Made by a program: the position numbers and the translations under genes
Part shown: positions 22,279 to 31,994 of the stretch, piece after piece
How the letters are laid out: each line of letters starts with the position of its first letter
Position numbering within the stretch: position 1 is the stretch's first letter
Assembly: GCA_900546625.1 (NCBI GenBank)
Contig: URDU01000030.1
Span: 1-35,527, forward strand
DNA: 35,527 bases
Reading direction: 5' to 3'
Origin: an uncultured Lachnobacterium sp.
Lineage (GTDB): Bacteria; Bacillota; Clostridia; Lachnospirales; Lachnospiraceae
Notes under the pieces: generated by a model
Databases searched by the model: none
Told to the model about the DNA's origin: nothing
Seen by the model: the letters and a program-made list of their open reading frames with translations, nothing else

Positions 22279-25097
22279 ATTTGATGAAGACACTCACATT
22301 AAAAAACTTAAAGCTTAACAGGAAAAGAACTATTGTCACGATAGTCGGAATAATTCTTGCAACAGCGCTTTTGTCGGCGCTTGTCACACTTGTGTCAAGC
22401 TTTCAGTATAGTATGATTGAATACCAGAAGCAAAAGGACGGCGACTTTCATGTGAAATTTTCGAATGTGAAAATGTCTGAGCTTTCGGAGTTTAAAAACA
22501 ACAGAAATATCGAAAGCACGTTTGAGACGATGGGTATGGGCTTTGCAAAGCTGGACGGCTGCAAGAATGAGGATAAGCCGTATGCGTATGTCATGGCAAC
22601 AGACGAGGCCGGCTTTGAGAGAGGCTGCTTTAACCTGATAGAGGGCCGCATGGCAAAAAATGAGGATGAGATAGTCATTCCAAGGCACTTAAAGACAAAC
22701 GGACGAATCGACATAAAGGTGGGAGATGAGATAACACTGGATGTCGGAAAGAGATATGATTCAAACACCGAAGGTGTCATAGGAGAAAACTGCGCATATG
22801 AGCATGAGGCAGAGACACTTACCGATACTGTGACAAAGCGCTACAAGGTGGTCGGCATCATGGAAAGACCGGGCTATGGAATGGAGGACTATAGTGCCGC
22901 CGGATATACATTTGTCACATACTCTGATGAGCTGGCAGCAATTGATAACGGCTCAAAGAGTGAGGCAGGCGAAGCTGACACTACACTCACAGTGTACAGC
23001 AGATACACTCAAAAGGCTTTAAGAAACAAGGATGCTGTGACTGCAGATATAATCGGTGTGGATGAAAAGCTGTTTGAGAAAGCAAATAATTCATCTGTTG
23101 AAATGACTGCTGAGGAGAGTGACAGGTTTCTTAAAGAGATGGAAAATGCAAAATATGATATATATATGAATGTCTTCCTTATAAGCTATGAGTGCGTTTT
23201 CCCGATTGACGGCTCATTTAAAGCACTGTTTACAGTAGCCGCTGTTGTGGCTTTGATAATCATACTGACATCGGTGTACTGCATCAAAAACAGCTTCAAC
23301 ATATCAATCACTGAAAAAATCAGGCAGTATGGCATGCTTGCAAGCGTGGGTGCTACGAGGCGCCAGATAAAAAGCAGCGTTAAGACAGAGGCTGCAATGC
23401 TTGGAGTGGTTGGTATTCCTGTGGGTACCATGAGTGGTATTTTAGCAGCGCTTGTACTGGTCAAGGTGGTAAATGCGCTGTCAGCAGGCTGGCTTAACTT
23501 TGCTTTGAGCTTTCACACATCACTGCCTGCACTTATTCTTGCTGTGATACTGAGTATAGCGACCATTTATTTCTCTGCAACAGGCAGTGCAAGAAGGGCT
23601 GCAAAAGTCACTCCGCTTGAAGCGATAAGAAATACAAAGGAAATAAAAATAAAGTCAGCAAAGCTTAAGACACCGGCGATTATAGGCAGAATCTGGGGCA
23701 TTGGAGGCGTTATCTCATATAAGAATATAAAGAGGAACAACAAAAAGTACAGAACCACAGTGACGTCTATTGTCATCTGCTCAGTGACGTTTATTGTGAT
23801 ATCATACTTTATGTCTATGGCCTTTAGCATGGTTGGGATGTCATATGCTTCAACAGATTACAATATCGGAATAAATATGTCATATAAAAAAGACATTCAT
23901 ATTGATATCGAAAAGCTCTCTAAGCTTGTGAGCGGTATTGAAGGAGTTGATGATTATCTGGTTGGAGCCGGCTATGATTTTGATGTCGATAAGCCTAAGT
24001 ATACAAAGGAATATGGAGAGTATTGCAGGCAGGTTTATGACAACAGTGAGGATGTCTCACAAATGTTTTTAATCACGGTTTTGGATGACAAATCGTATGA
24101 TAAGTATGCGTCTGACGCAGGCATAAAAAATGCAGCTGCAGGAGCAATTCTTGTGAATAAAGGCACATTTGATGTGTATAATGAGAAGAGCTTGAAATAC
24201 GTCAAAAAAGAGATGGAGCTGTACAAATATAAAGCAGGAGATACAATCGAGTGCGGCTACAATGTGTATGATGATGCTTCTTCGGATGAAAATGCCGTGG
24301 AAGGCGATACTGAAAGCAGCACAGAAAGCAACACAGAGGATAACAGTGAATACGTTGACGAGGAAACAATTAATAACGGAGTCAGAAAGACTGTGGATGT
24401 AACTATTGCAGGTGTCACAGACAAGGTACCGATTGGTTATAAGAGCTATAGCTATACAACACTTTTGTTTATGAACCAAAAGGGCTTTGAAAGCCTATGG
24501 GCTGACGGCAAGAGTAATGAGCTCAAACAGAGATATGTGTCATATTCGGCATATGTGGTTGCAGAAAATGCAGATGAATATCAGGATACATTCGAAAAGG
24601 AGACGGAAGGAAATCCTGAGTATTCGCAGATTAGTTTTTATGTCAGCAATCTGGATAAGCAGATGCGCGATGAAAAGTCACTTTTTACACTGCTTGGAGT
24701 ATTTGCATACGGACTTATTGTGGTCATTGCCTTAATAGGAATCACAAATATCATCAATACCTTAAGCACAGGAATGGAGCTTAGAAGCCGAGAGTTTGCC
24801 ACACTAAGAAGCATTGGAATGACAGATAAGCAGTTTGCGGGAATGGTCAGGCTCGAGAGTGTGTTTATATCTGTGAAGGCGCTTGTAATAGGTGTACCGC
24901 TTGGTATTTTAATTAGCTATCTTTTATGTGTTATGATGAACAGGATGGATGGCGCAATCATTTATAAGCCGCCGTATAAAGCAATTATATTGTGTATAGT
25001 GGTTGTAATAATGCTGATTTATGCTATCATGAAACTATCAATGACGAAGCTTAGACACAATAACATTATTGAGACAATCAAGAATGAAAATCTGTAG
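22275..25097 (+). CDS. FtsX-like ABC permease, tandem-repeat type
   Basis: The product is 940 residues. The protein has a duplicated MacB/FtsX layout. A first transmembrane helix (about 15-40) is followed by a large extracytoplasmic domain and three helices (about 310-450) with the FtsX motif YGMLASVGATRRQIK. A fifth helix (about 495-520), a second large domain and three helices (about 815-930) follow, with FATLRSIGMTDKQFAG. An acidic, Ser/Thr/Glu-rich stretch lies near residues 675-700. It partners the ATPase just upstream. Permeases of this class usually use force across the membrane to remove or detect peptides rather than classical transport; the substrate is not readable. Confidence 0.92.
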   Translation: MNLMKTLTLKNLKLNRKRTIVTIVGIILATALLSALVTLVSSFQYSMIEYQKQKDGDFHVKFSNVKMSELSEFKNNRNIESTFETMGMGFAKLDGCKNEDKPYAYVMATDEAGFERGCFNLIEGRMAKNEDEIVIPRHLKTNGRIDIKVGDEITLDVGKRYDSNTEGVIGENCAYEHEAETLTDTVTKRYKVVGIMERPGYGMEDYSAAGYTFVTYSDELAAIDNGSKSEAGEADTTLTVYSRYTQKALRNKDAVTADIIGVDEKLFEKANNSSVEMTAEESDRFLKEMENAKYDIYMNVFLISYECVFPIDGSFKALFTVAAVVALIIILTSVYCIKNSFNISITEKIRQYGMLASVGATRRQIKSSVKTEAAMLGVVGIPVGTMSGILAALVLVKVVNALSAGWLNFALSFHTSLPALILAVILSIATIYFSATGSARRAAKVTPLEAIRNTKEIKIKSAKLKTPAIIGRIWGIGGVISYKNIKRNNKKYRTTVTSIVICSVTFIVISYFMSMAFSMVGMSYASTDYNIGINMSYKKDIHIDIEKLSKLVSGIEGVDDYLVGAGYDFDVDKPKYTKEYGEYCRQVYDNSEDVSQMFLITVLDDKSYDKYASDAGIKNAAAGAILVNKGTFDVYNEKSLKYVKKEMELYKYKAGDTIECGYNVYDDASSDENAVEGDTESSTESNTEDNSEYVDEETINNGVRKTVDVTIAGVTDKVPIGYKSYSYTTLLFMNQKGFESLWADGKSNELKQRYVSYSAYVVAENADEYQDTFEKETEGNPEYSQISFYVSNLDKQMRDEKSLFTLLGVFAYGLIVVIALIGITNIINTLSTGMELRSREFATLRSIGMTDKQFAGMVRLESVFISVKALVIGVPLGILISYLLCVMMNRMDGAIIYKPPYKAIILCIVVVIMLIYAIMKLSMTKLRHNNIIETIKNENL

Positions 25098-25114
25098 AAA
25101 ATGCGGGAGCTGAT

Positions 25115-25786
25115 ATGAAAAAAATACTTCTCATAGAGGACAATAAAGGAATAACAGAGGGACTGTGTGATACCTTTACAGAACCTGAATATGAGCTTTT
25201 GACAGCAGAAAATTTAAAGGAGGCTGGGGCGCTTTTGAGTGAGCACCCCGGCCTTGTGCTGCTTGATGTGTCACTTCCGGATGGAAACGGCTTTGATTTT
25301 TACAGCGAAAGGCTGGAAAAAGAAAAAACACCGGTGATTTTTCTTACCGCAAGGGATGAGGAAAATGATATAGTAAAGGGACTCGAGCTTGGAGCGGAGG
25401 ACTACATCACAAAGCCTTTTTCCGTAAGAGAGCTTGTGGCGAGGGTAAACCGCGTATTTTTGCGCAGGAAAAGTGATGACAGCTCATCTGTCATACACGC
25501 AGGAAGCATAAGCTATGATTTGGACAAAAAGGAAGCAAGAAGGGATGGACAGATGATTGCTCTTTCGAGTCTTGAAAACCGCATACTTGATCTGCTTTTT
25601 ACCAATCACGACAAGGCAGTGTCCAGAAATGCAGTGATTGACTGCATCTGGGAGGCAACAGGCAACGATGTCTATGACCATACCGTGACTGTCTATATGA
25701 AGCGCATCAGGGGAAAGCTTGGTGATGATGTGATAAAGACTGTGAAGGGAATCGGGTATCGTGTAGATTCAGGCGAAGCACTTTAA
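25115..25786 (+). CDS. OmpR-family response regulator
   Basis: The product is 223 residues. The receiver domain (1-115) has acidic residues at E8-D9 and phospho-acceptor D51 in LLDVSLPDGNG, with FLTARDEE and ITKPFS completing the pocket. The winged-helix DNA-binding domain (about 128-220) ends in the typical VYMKRIRGKL and VKGIGYRV motifs. It follows the permease by 17 bases and pairs with the kinase at 25825. The GTAACTT direct repeat in front of the ABC genes is its best candidate binding site. Confidence 0.93.
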   Translation: MKKILLIEDNKGITEGLCDTFTEPEYELLTAENLKEAGALLSEHPGLVLLDVSLPDGNGFDFYSERLEKEKTPVIFLTARDEENDIVKGLELGAEDYITKPFSVRELVARVNRVFLRRKSDDSSSVIHAGSISYDLDKKEARRDGQMIALSSLENRILDLLFTNHDKAVSRNAVIDCIWEATGNDVYDHTVTVYMKRIRGKLGDDVIKTVKGIGYRVDSGEAL

Positions 25787-25824
25787 ACAGTACCGGCTGA
25801 CAGAGACAGTTCCCGGAGGAGAGC

Positions 25825-27111
25825 ATGAGAAAGAAAAAATATAATTTAGAGAACAGAAAACACTTTGTGTATTTTGCGATAATATATACATGTATATGTG
25901 TGACAGTTATGGCTTTTACCGTCTTTTTCCAGTACAGGGCGTATACGAAAAACTACAACGTCACAGTGGCTAAGCTGTGTGCGCTCATTAAGGAAAAATA
26001 TCCCGATGTATCAGATGGCAGCATAGCCGGGATACTAAACGACAGCAGTATCGACAGTGATGATACGAATTTAAAAGCAGCAGAAACGCTCCTTAAAAAA
26101 TACGGCATTGATATGGAAAAGGATTCTGCGGTTTTGTCAAATGAAAAAGCGCTTAAAGGAGCAATTGGGCTTGACATATTTCTTGTTGTGCTTTTTGCAG
26201 CGGGATTTTGCCTTTACATTGTGCTTATAAGATTTAGCTTTAAAAGACAGGTCAGACAGGCTGCGGATTATCTGCGCCGCATAAATCAGGGAGATTACAG
26301 ACTCGTTATGTCAGATAGCACAGAGGGAGAGCTTTCTATACTAAAGGGAGAGCTTTACAAGACAGCAATCTATTTGAGGGAATCTGCGGAAAATGCAAAG
26401 GCAGACAAGCTTTTGCTAAAGGATGCGCTTTCTGACATATCGCATCAGCTTAAGACACCGCTCACATCACTTTCGATAAATCTGGAAAATCTGGAAGCTA
26501 ATCCGGATATGGCGCCTGAAAACAGAAACAGGATAATGCGCAGGACAAAGCGCGATGTGGACAATATATCGCATATGGTGCAGGCTATCCTTAAGCTCTC
26601 GAGGCTTGAAGCGGATGTTGTGGAGTTTGATGAGAAGGATATACTGCTGTCTGAAATTGTGGCTGAGGCAGCTGACAATGTGATGGCACTTTGCGATTTG
26701 AGAGATGTAAGGCTGTTCATAGATGAAGGCTCTGATAAGGATGCCAGCATACATGCTGATGCATACTGGCAGTGTGAGGCTATCACAAACATAGTAAAAA
26801 ATGCTGTGGAGCACGCAGAGAGTGAGGTAAGGATAGGCTTTTACAGGTATGAGATGTATGCCGAGATAACAGTGCAAAACGATGGAGAGACCATAAGTGA
26901 TGAGGACAAAAAGCATATTTTCACGCGCTTTTATAGCGGCAGCGGACAGCCGGCTGACAGCATCGGCATAGGACTTTCGCTCGCGGAAGCGATTGTGCGT
27001 CATGACAATGGATATATCATGGTGGAGGATTGTAAAAAAGATATATTAAAAGATACATTAAATGAAAAAAATGAATGCAGTGGCACACGCTTTGTGGTAA
27101 GATATCTGTGA
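25825..27111 (+). CDS. Sensor histidine kinase of the ABC-linked two-component system
   Basis: The product is 428 residues. Two membrane helices (about 14-36 and 115-136) enclose an extracytoplasmic region of about 78 residues. A HAMP-like linker leads to the dimerisation motif SDISHQLKTPLTSL with phospho-accepting His207. The ATPase domain has IVKNAVEHAES (N box), FTRFYSG and GIGLSLAEAIV (G2 box). The external domain sets it apart from BceS-type kinases, which have almost none and rely on the transporter to sense. This kinase could therefore detect a ligand itself. A GGAGGAGAG site precedes the ATG. Confidence 0.9.
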   Translation: MRKKKYNLENRKHFVYFAIIYTCICVTVMAFTVFFQYRAYTKNYNVTVAKLCALIKEKYPDVSDGSIAGILNDSSIDSDDTNLKAAETLLKKYGIDMEKDSAVLSNEKALKGAIGLDIFLVVLFAAGFCLYIVLIRFSFKRQVRQAADYLRRINQGDYRLVMSDSTEGELSILKGELYKTAIYLRESAENAKADKLLLKDALSDISHQLKTPLTSLSINLENLEANPDMAPENRNRIMRRTKRDVDNISHMVQAILKLSRLEADVVEFDEKDILLSEIVAEAADNVMALCDLRDVRLFIDEGSDKDASIHADAYWQCEAITNIVKNAVEHAESEVRIGFYRYEMYAEITVQNDGETISDEDKKHIFTRFYSGSGQPADSIGIGLSLAEAIVRHDNGYIMVEDCKKDILKDTLNEKNECSGTRFVVRYL

Positions 27112-27131
27112 TAAGTTGAGAAAAATTATCA
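27109..27131 (+). promoter_or_regulatory. Possible metal-regulator operator before feoAB
   Basis: TGATAA (27109-27114) and TTATCA (27126-27131) form an inverted repeat with 11 bases between, 24 bases before the feoAB start. The half-sites resemble Fur-type GATAAT elements, but the site overlaps the kinase stop and the centre is not conserved. Tentative. Confidence 0.25.
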
Positions 27132-27155
27132 ATAAATACACTAGGAAGCGATAAA

Positions 27156-29495
27156 ATGACACTAAAAGAACTTGGCATAGGACAGAGTGCCAGAATACTT
27201 ACAGTAGGCGGTGAGGGCGCGCTGCGCCAGCATTTCCTGGATATGGGAGTAATCCCAAAGGCCGAAGTAACAGTTATCAAATTTGCCCCGATGGGAGACC
27301 CGATGGAGCTTCAGGTGCACGGCTATGAGCTCACATTGAGGCTTGATGATGCAGCACATATTGAGGTAGAATTAATTGACAGCCGTTCAAGAAAGCATGA
27401 GGGCCCTAAAAAGATAAGCAACACAGCCCATCCCGGACTTGGTGAGGAGGGCAAATACCATGTGAAGGGCAGTGGCAATCCCCTTCCGGATGGTGAGAAG
27501 CTCACATACGCACTTGTGGGAAACCAAAACTGCGGCAAGACAACACTTTTCAACCAGCTTACAGGCTCAAACCAGCATGTCGGCAATTTCCCGGGAGTGA
27601 CGGTGGACAGAAAGGATGGCTCTATTAAAGAACATCCGGATACATCAATCACAGATTTACCGGGCATTTACTCAATGAGCCCATATACTAGTGAGGAGAT
27701 TGTGTCGAGAAACTTTGTGCTTGATAACAAGCCAAAGGCCATAATAAACATCGTAGATGCGACAAATATCGAGAGAAACCTGTATCTGACCATGCAGCTT
27801 CTTGAGATGGATATACCGATGGTTATCGCACTCAATATGATGGATGAGGTGACGGCAAACTCAGGCTCAATCGATGTAAATAAAATCGAGGGACTGTTAG
27901 GAGTGCCTGTTGTACCGATTTCTGCCGCAAAGAATCAGGGTGTTGATGAGCTGGTGCGCCATGCGATACACATCGCAAAGTATCAGGAGCGCCCGGGCAG
28001 ACAGGATTTCTGTGATGAGAATGATTTTGGCGGTGCTGTGCACAGATGTATACACGCGGTCAGCCACCTGATTGAGGATCATGCAAAGCTCGCCGGAGTT
28101 CCGATTCGCTTTGCTGCTACCAAAATTATCGAGGGAGATGCACTTATATTAGAGCAGCTTCATCTTGATGAGAATGAGAAAGAGGCAATAGAGCATCTGA
28201 TTGTCCAGATGGAGAAGGAGCGAGGCCTTGACAGAAGCGCTGCAATTGCGGATATGCGCTTTACATTTATTGAGAAAATATGCGAGAGCACCGTGGTAAA
28301 ACCGAAGGAGAGCAGGGAGCGTATCAGAAGTGAGCGCATCGACCGTGTTCTTACAGGCAAATACACGGCAATACCGTGCTTTATAGTGATAATGCTTGCT
28401 GTATTTTATCTGACCTTCAACGTAATCGGAGCAGGCCTTCAGTGGCTTTTGGAGCAGGGCATAGGAGCACTGACCGCGCTTACGGATAAGGCACTCACAG
28501 CGGCAGGTGTGAATGAGGTGCTGCACGGACTGGTAATAGACGGCATCTTTCAGGGTGTCGGAAGCGTATTAAGCTTTTTGCCGATTATCGTGACACTGTT
28601 CTTTTTCTTATCCCTTATGGAGGACAGCGGATACATAGCGAGGGTTGCATTCTTCATGGACAAGCTCCTTCGTAAGATAGGACTTTCCGGACGAAGCATA
28701 GTACCAATGCTCATAGGCTTCGGCTGTACGGTGCCAGCTGTCATGGCGACACGTACACTGCCAAGTGAGAGAGACCGTCGAATGACTATACTCCTCACAC
28801 CGTTTATGAGCTGTTCGGCAAAATTGCCAATTTATGCATTCTTTGTTAGTGCATTTTTCCCGAAGCATGGCGGACTTGTCATGGGAGGACTGTACTTCCT
28901 TGGAATAATTGTAGGAATACTTTTCGCATTTATCTACAGAAAGACTTTGTTCAGGGGTGACGCAGTGCCGTTTGTCATGGAACTGCCAAACTACAGGATG
29001 CCGGGAGCCAAGAATGTGTGCCAGCTGCTCTGGGAAAAGGCAAAGGACTTTTTGCAGAAGGCATTTACAGTAATACTTATTGCCACAATGCTTATATGGT
29101 TCTTACAGAGCTTTGACATACACTTTAACATGGTAACAGACTCAAAGGACAGCATGCTTGCTGCTATTTCAAGTATTATCGTGCCTGTCTTTAAGCCTCT
29201 GGGACTCGGAGACTGGCGTATATGCACATCACTTATCAGCGGACTCATGGCAAAGGAGAGCGTGGTATCAACACTTGAGATACTGTTTGGCGGAACGGTT
29301 ACGACAGCACTCACAACACTTTCAGCCGCATCTCTTCTGGTGTTCTCACTGCTCTACAGCCCTTGCGTGGCTGCTATAGCATCCATAAAGAGAGAGCTGG
29401 GCACAAAGTGGGCAGTCAGTGTGGTGCTTTTACAGTGTGCGATTGCATGGGTGGCAGCATTTATTGTAAGATTGATTGGACTGCTTTTAATGTAA
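27156..29495 (+). CDS. feoB: FeoA-FeoB fusion ferrous iron transporter
   Basis: The product is 779 residues. An N-terminal FeoA-type SH3-like domain (about 1-75) is joined by a short linker to a FeoB protein. The GTPase domain has G1 GNQNCGKTT (122-130), G3 DLPG (167-170) and an NMMDE G4-like motif. Further C-terminal come Gate-type membrane regions: PSERDRRMTILLTPFMSCSAKLPIYAFF and the second gate near SGLMAKESVVSTLEI. It takes up Fe2+ across the cytoplasmic membrane. In most bacteria FeoA is a separate protein; fusion is recurrent in Firmicutes and Bacteroidetes. It is the only iron-uptake gene in the window. An AGGAAG site precedes the ATG. Confidence 0.95.
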   Translation: MTLKELGIGQSARILTVGGEGALRQHFLDMGVIPKAEVTVIKFAPMGDPMELQVHGYELTLRLDDAAHIEVELIDSRSRKHEGPKKISNTAHPGLGEEGKYHVKGSGNPLPDGEKLTYALVGNQNCGKTTLFNQLTGSNQHVGNFPGVTVDRKDGSIKEHPDTSITDLPGIYSMSPYTSEEIVSRNFVLDNKPKAIINIVDATNIERNLYLTMQLLEMDIPMVIALNMMDEVTANSGSIDVNKIEGLLGVPVVPISAAKNQGVDELVRHAIHIAKYQERPGRQDFCDENDFGGAVHRCIHAVSHLIEDHAKLAGVPIRFAATKIIEGDALILEQLHLDENEKEAIEHLIVQMEKERGLDRSAAIADMRFTFIEKICESTVVKPKESRERIRSERIDRVLTGKYTAIPCFIVIMLAVFYLTFNVIGAGLQWLLEQGIGALTALTDKALTAAGVNEVLHGLVIDGIFQGVGSVLSFLPIIVTLFFFLSLMEDSGYIARVAFFMDKLLRKIGLSGRSIVPMLIGFGCTVPAVMATRTLPSERDRRMTILLTPFMSCSAKLPIYAFFVSAFFPKHGGLVMGGLYFLGIIVGILFAFIYRKTLFRGDAVPFVMELPNYRMPGAKNVCQLLWEKAKDFLQKAFTVILIATMLIWFLQSFDIHFNMVTDSKDSMLAAISSIIVPVFKPLGLGDWRICTSLISGLMAKESVVSTLEILFGGTVTTALTTLSAASLLVFSLLYSPCVAAIASIKRELGTKWAVSVVLLQCAIAWVAAFIVRLIGLLLM

Positions 29496-29517
29496 CAAAA
29501 AACTAAAAAGGAGAAAT

Positions 29518-30402
29518 ATGATGGAAATTAAACTGGAAAATGAATCACTTGAGCTCACGATAAACAGCTTCGGAGCAGAGCTAAAAAGCATCACCGGCAA
29601 GGAAACAGGTACACAGTATCTGTGGGATGCCGATGAGAAATACTGGAAGAGAAGCGCACCGGTGCTTTTCCCATTTGTCGGCAGCTTAAAGGACAAGAAG
29701 TTTACCGTTGATGGGACAGATTATCCGATGGGACAGCACGGCTTTGCCAGAGATATGGAGTTTGAGCTTGTATCACAGACAAAGGATGAGGCATGGTTTT
29801 CGCTTAAATCAAATGATGAGACTCTTGCAAAATATCCGTTTGAGTTTGTGCTCGAAATCGGCTATAAGCTCTCTGGCAGTGAGATAAAAGTGACCTGGAG
29901 GGTGACAAATCCTGCGAAAAAGGATTTACTTTTCTCAATCGGTGGTCATCCTGCGTTCATGTGTCCTATCGCAGAGCAGGGAAAGCAGTCTGACTATTAT
30001 CTAAAGCTTGACACAGACAGAGCAATCACCTACGGACTAATCTGTGACGGAGGACTTTTAGACAAGGATGATAATCTGCTTAAGGTGGATGTGGATGGAT
30101 ACTGTCAGATAGATGAGCATATGTTTGATAAGGATGCACTCATCATCGAAAACAGACAGGCTTCAAAGGTGAGCCTGTGTACACCGGATAAGAAGCCATA
30201 CCTTACGGTATCCTTTGATGCGCCGTTATTTGGACTGTGGTCACCGGCAGGAATGGGAGCACCGTTTATCTGTATTGAGCCGTGGTACGGCCGATGCGAC
30301 AGAGCAGGCTTTGCCGGAGAATTAAAGGACAGGGAGTATGGTAATTCACTGGCACAGGGGGAGCAATTTGAGAAGTCATATACGATTGCAATTGAACTGT
30401 AG
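29518..30402 (+). CDS. Aldose 1-epimerase-like (GalM/LacX) protein
   Basis: The product is 294 residues. The aldose-epimerase fold is shown by GQHGFARDMEF with His74, GGHPAF with His144, a DAPLFGLWSPAG segment and the late FICIEPWYGRCD motif with the acidic catalytic base. The LacX-type branch is suggested by WKRSAPVLFPFVGSL near the N-terminus. It interconverts sugar anomers, substrate not determined. Two ATGs in tandem (29518 and 29521) follow an AAAAGGAGA site; either could serve. It follows feoAB by 22 bases, probably only by read-through. Confidence 0.9.
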   Translation: MMEIKLENESLELTINSFGAELKSITGKETGTQYLWDADEKYWKRSAPVLFPFVGSLKDKKFTVDGTDYPMGQHGFARDMEFELVSQTKDEAWFSLKSNDETLAKYPFEFVLEIGYKLSGSEIKVTWRVTNPAKKDLLFSIGGHPAFMCPIAEQGKQSDYYLKLDTDRAITYGLICDGGLLDKDDNLLKVDVDGYCQIDEHMFDKDALIIENRQASKVSLCTPDKKPYLTVSFDAPLFGLWSPAGMGAPFICIEPWYGRCDRAGFAGELKDREYGNSLAQGEQFEKSYTIAIEL

Positions 30403-30418
30403 ATTTGATAGCATAACG

Positions 30419-31132
30419 CTATATGTGCCTTGGTGCACCTGCCTTTTTCAGGCCGGCCTGAAGCAGCCATTTCTGATCAATTTTCTTGAGTTCTTCACCG
30501 AATCTGACATGCAGCCGAACTGAGCCCTCGAGCTGCTCGATATGTTCAATGGTGCCCTTGCCGAACTTAGGATGATTGACATCGTCATTGATATTAAATT
30601 TTACAGTACTGTTTTTCTTTTTGCGGTATTCCTGCTCGCGTGAATATGTGTCGCGGATAGGAATACTCTTGTCAGTAATTTTCTTTTTGAGAACCTTATC
30701 ATAATCGTGATTAATGAGTCCTTCACCGGCTTTGTAGTAAGGAGTGGGAGCTGCTCCGATAAGTGAGCAGCAGTATTTCCACGCACTTCCGTGGATGCCG
30801 GGCTGCCAGTTGTATTTGTCCGGGATGTCCATATTGTACTGCATATAGTGGGCATATTCGTGCTTATATAAATCCATCCTGTCATCCTTTGACAATGGCT
30901 TTGCCACACAGTAGCCGATGAACAGCAGCGAAAAATGAAATTCTTCTTCATCCTGCCCAAAGCCCGGAGTGTATGCACCGAGCCTGTCCGTATCAAAGCC
31001 GAAGGTGATGGGAACCCTTGCACCGTTAAGCCCAAGCTGTCTGTCGAGCTTCTGGTAGAGAAAGCGGATTTCCGCGAGATGTATTTTGGTTTCGTTTTCG
31101 AGTAGTTGTCGTAAATTGTTGTCTAAGTTCAT
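30419..31132 (-). CDS. SprT-like zinc protein with C-terminal Tudor-like domain
   Basis: The product is 237 residues. The zinc metallopeptidase-like site is HEYAH at residues 91-95, followed by HGSAWKYCCSLIG with His114. HExxH then HGxxW is the SprT/Spartan pattern of DNA-protein crosslink proteases. The C-terminus (about 177-235) contains VNHPKFGKGTIEHIEQLEGS and VRFGEELKKI, which closely resemble the Tudor-like tail of PcrA/UvrD helicases that contacts RNA polymerase. The combination suggests a role near DNA or transcription. It is the second gene of a minus-strand pair with the HAD phosphatase, 13 bases downstream of it. Confidence 0.75.
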   Translation of the reverse strand: MNLDNNLRQLLENETKIHLAEIRFLYQKLDRQLGLNGARVPITFGFDTDRLGAYTPGFGQDEEEFHFSLLFIGYCVAKPLSKDDRMDLYKHEYAHYMQYNMDIPDKYNWQPGIHGSAWKYCCSLIGAAPTPYYKAGEGLINHDYDKVLKKKITDKSIPIRDTYSREQEYRKKKNSTVKFNINDDVNHPKFGKGTIEHIEQLEGSVRLHVRFGEELKKIDQKWLLQAGLKKAGAPRHI

Positions 31133-31145
31133 AAGTATCTCTCTT

Positions 31146-31919
31146 TTAAAAAATCAGTTTGTTTTCAATACAATAATGATATATTCCGTCTTCCTCAACC
31201 GATTTGCATACAAAATCGGCCTTATCCCTGACTTCGTCCTTTGCATTGCCCATGGCAATACCCATGCCTACGGCCTCAAGCATTTCAATATCGTTATGTC
31301 CGTCACCGAAAGCAATGGCTTCATCCTTTGAGAAGCCATAATGCCTAAGCACTGCAGTAACAGCATTGCCTTTGCCGCTGTTAAGAGGAATAATATCAAC
31401 GGCCTTATCCCACCATGCAGTTATCTGTGAGTGTGGCGCACAGGATAGAATCTGTGGGTGCTCATCTTTTTGGCAGGAGCACATAATCTGATATATATCA
31501 GTCCTGCTTATCTCGTCAAAATTGTCAGCGATTTTAAGCTTTTCGCTGCCGAAGGCAAAGTATTGCTCTAAATCAGGGTCGGTACCGTTTGTGACAATCA
31601 TATGCTCGTTACTGATTGCGATAGCACGGTTCAGCTGCTTTAGATTGGAAATAATCTGATATTTGTCGTGCTCATTAATAGGATTTTTGAAGATGATATC
31701 ATTGCCTGCAGTGACGAATGAACCGTTAAAGGTGAGCAGAACATCAAAATCAATTCCATCAAAATGAGGCACACCGGTGTAGCCTCTTCCAGTAGCCATA
31801 CAAAGGATGATGCCATTTTGGTGGAGCTGCTTAAGTGCAGCAGCAGTGTTTGCGGATAATTCTTTATATCCCAGCCGAAGCAGGGTGCCATCCACATCAA
31901 AGAATGCTATTTTAATCAT
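31146..31919 (-). CDS. Cof-type HAD-superfamily phosphatase
   Basis: The product is 257 residues, taking the ATG at 31919, which gives MIKIAFFDVDGTLL as N-terminus. A minus-strand GAGGGA site precedes it, and a start nine codons upstream would lack one. HAD motif I is DVDGTL, motif II is LTFNGS, and motifs III/IV are in KGNAVTAVLRHYGF and FGDGHNDIEMLE. The cap and length match Cof/YidA-type sugar-phosphate or phospho-cofactor phosphatases. The substrate is not readable. It is the first gene of the pair with the SprT-like protein. Confidence 0.9.
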   Translation of the reverse strand: MIKIAFFDVDGTLLRLGYKELSANTAAALKQLHQNGIILCMATGRGYTGVPHFDGIDFDVLLTFNGSFVTAGNDIIFKNPINEHDKYQIISNLKQLNRAIAISNEHMIVTNGTDPDLEQYFAFGSEKLKIADNFDEISRTDIYQIMCSCQKDEHPQILSCAPHSQITAWWDKAVDIIPLNSGKGNAVTAVLRHYGFSKDEAIAFGDGHNDIEMLEAVGMGIAMGNAKDEVRDKADFVCKSVEEDGIYHYCIENKLIF

Positions 31920-31965
31920 AATTCCCTCAATCTGTTCATTATTCAATAAATGTAATCTTATAAAT

Positions 31966-31994
31966 ATTTTATCCGTTTAAATAAATATGGTCAA
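31966..31994 (-). promoter_or_regulatory. Promoter of the HAD/SprT-like operon
   Basis: On the minus strand TTGACC (31989-31994), a 17-bp spacer and TAAAAT (31966-31971) form a good sigma-70-type promoter about 47 bases before the start codon. Confidence 0.65.

Noticed and set aside
30408..30422. Five-base-pair hairpin between the epimerase and SprT-like genes
   Set aside because: The stem is short, has no T-run, and overlaps the stop codon of the minus-strand gene.
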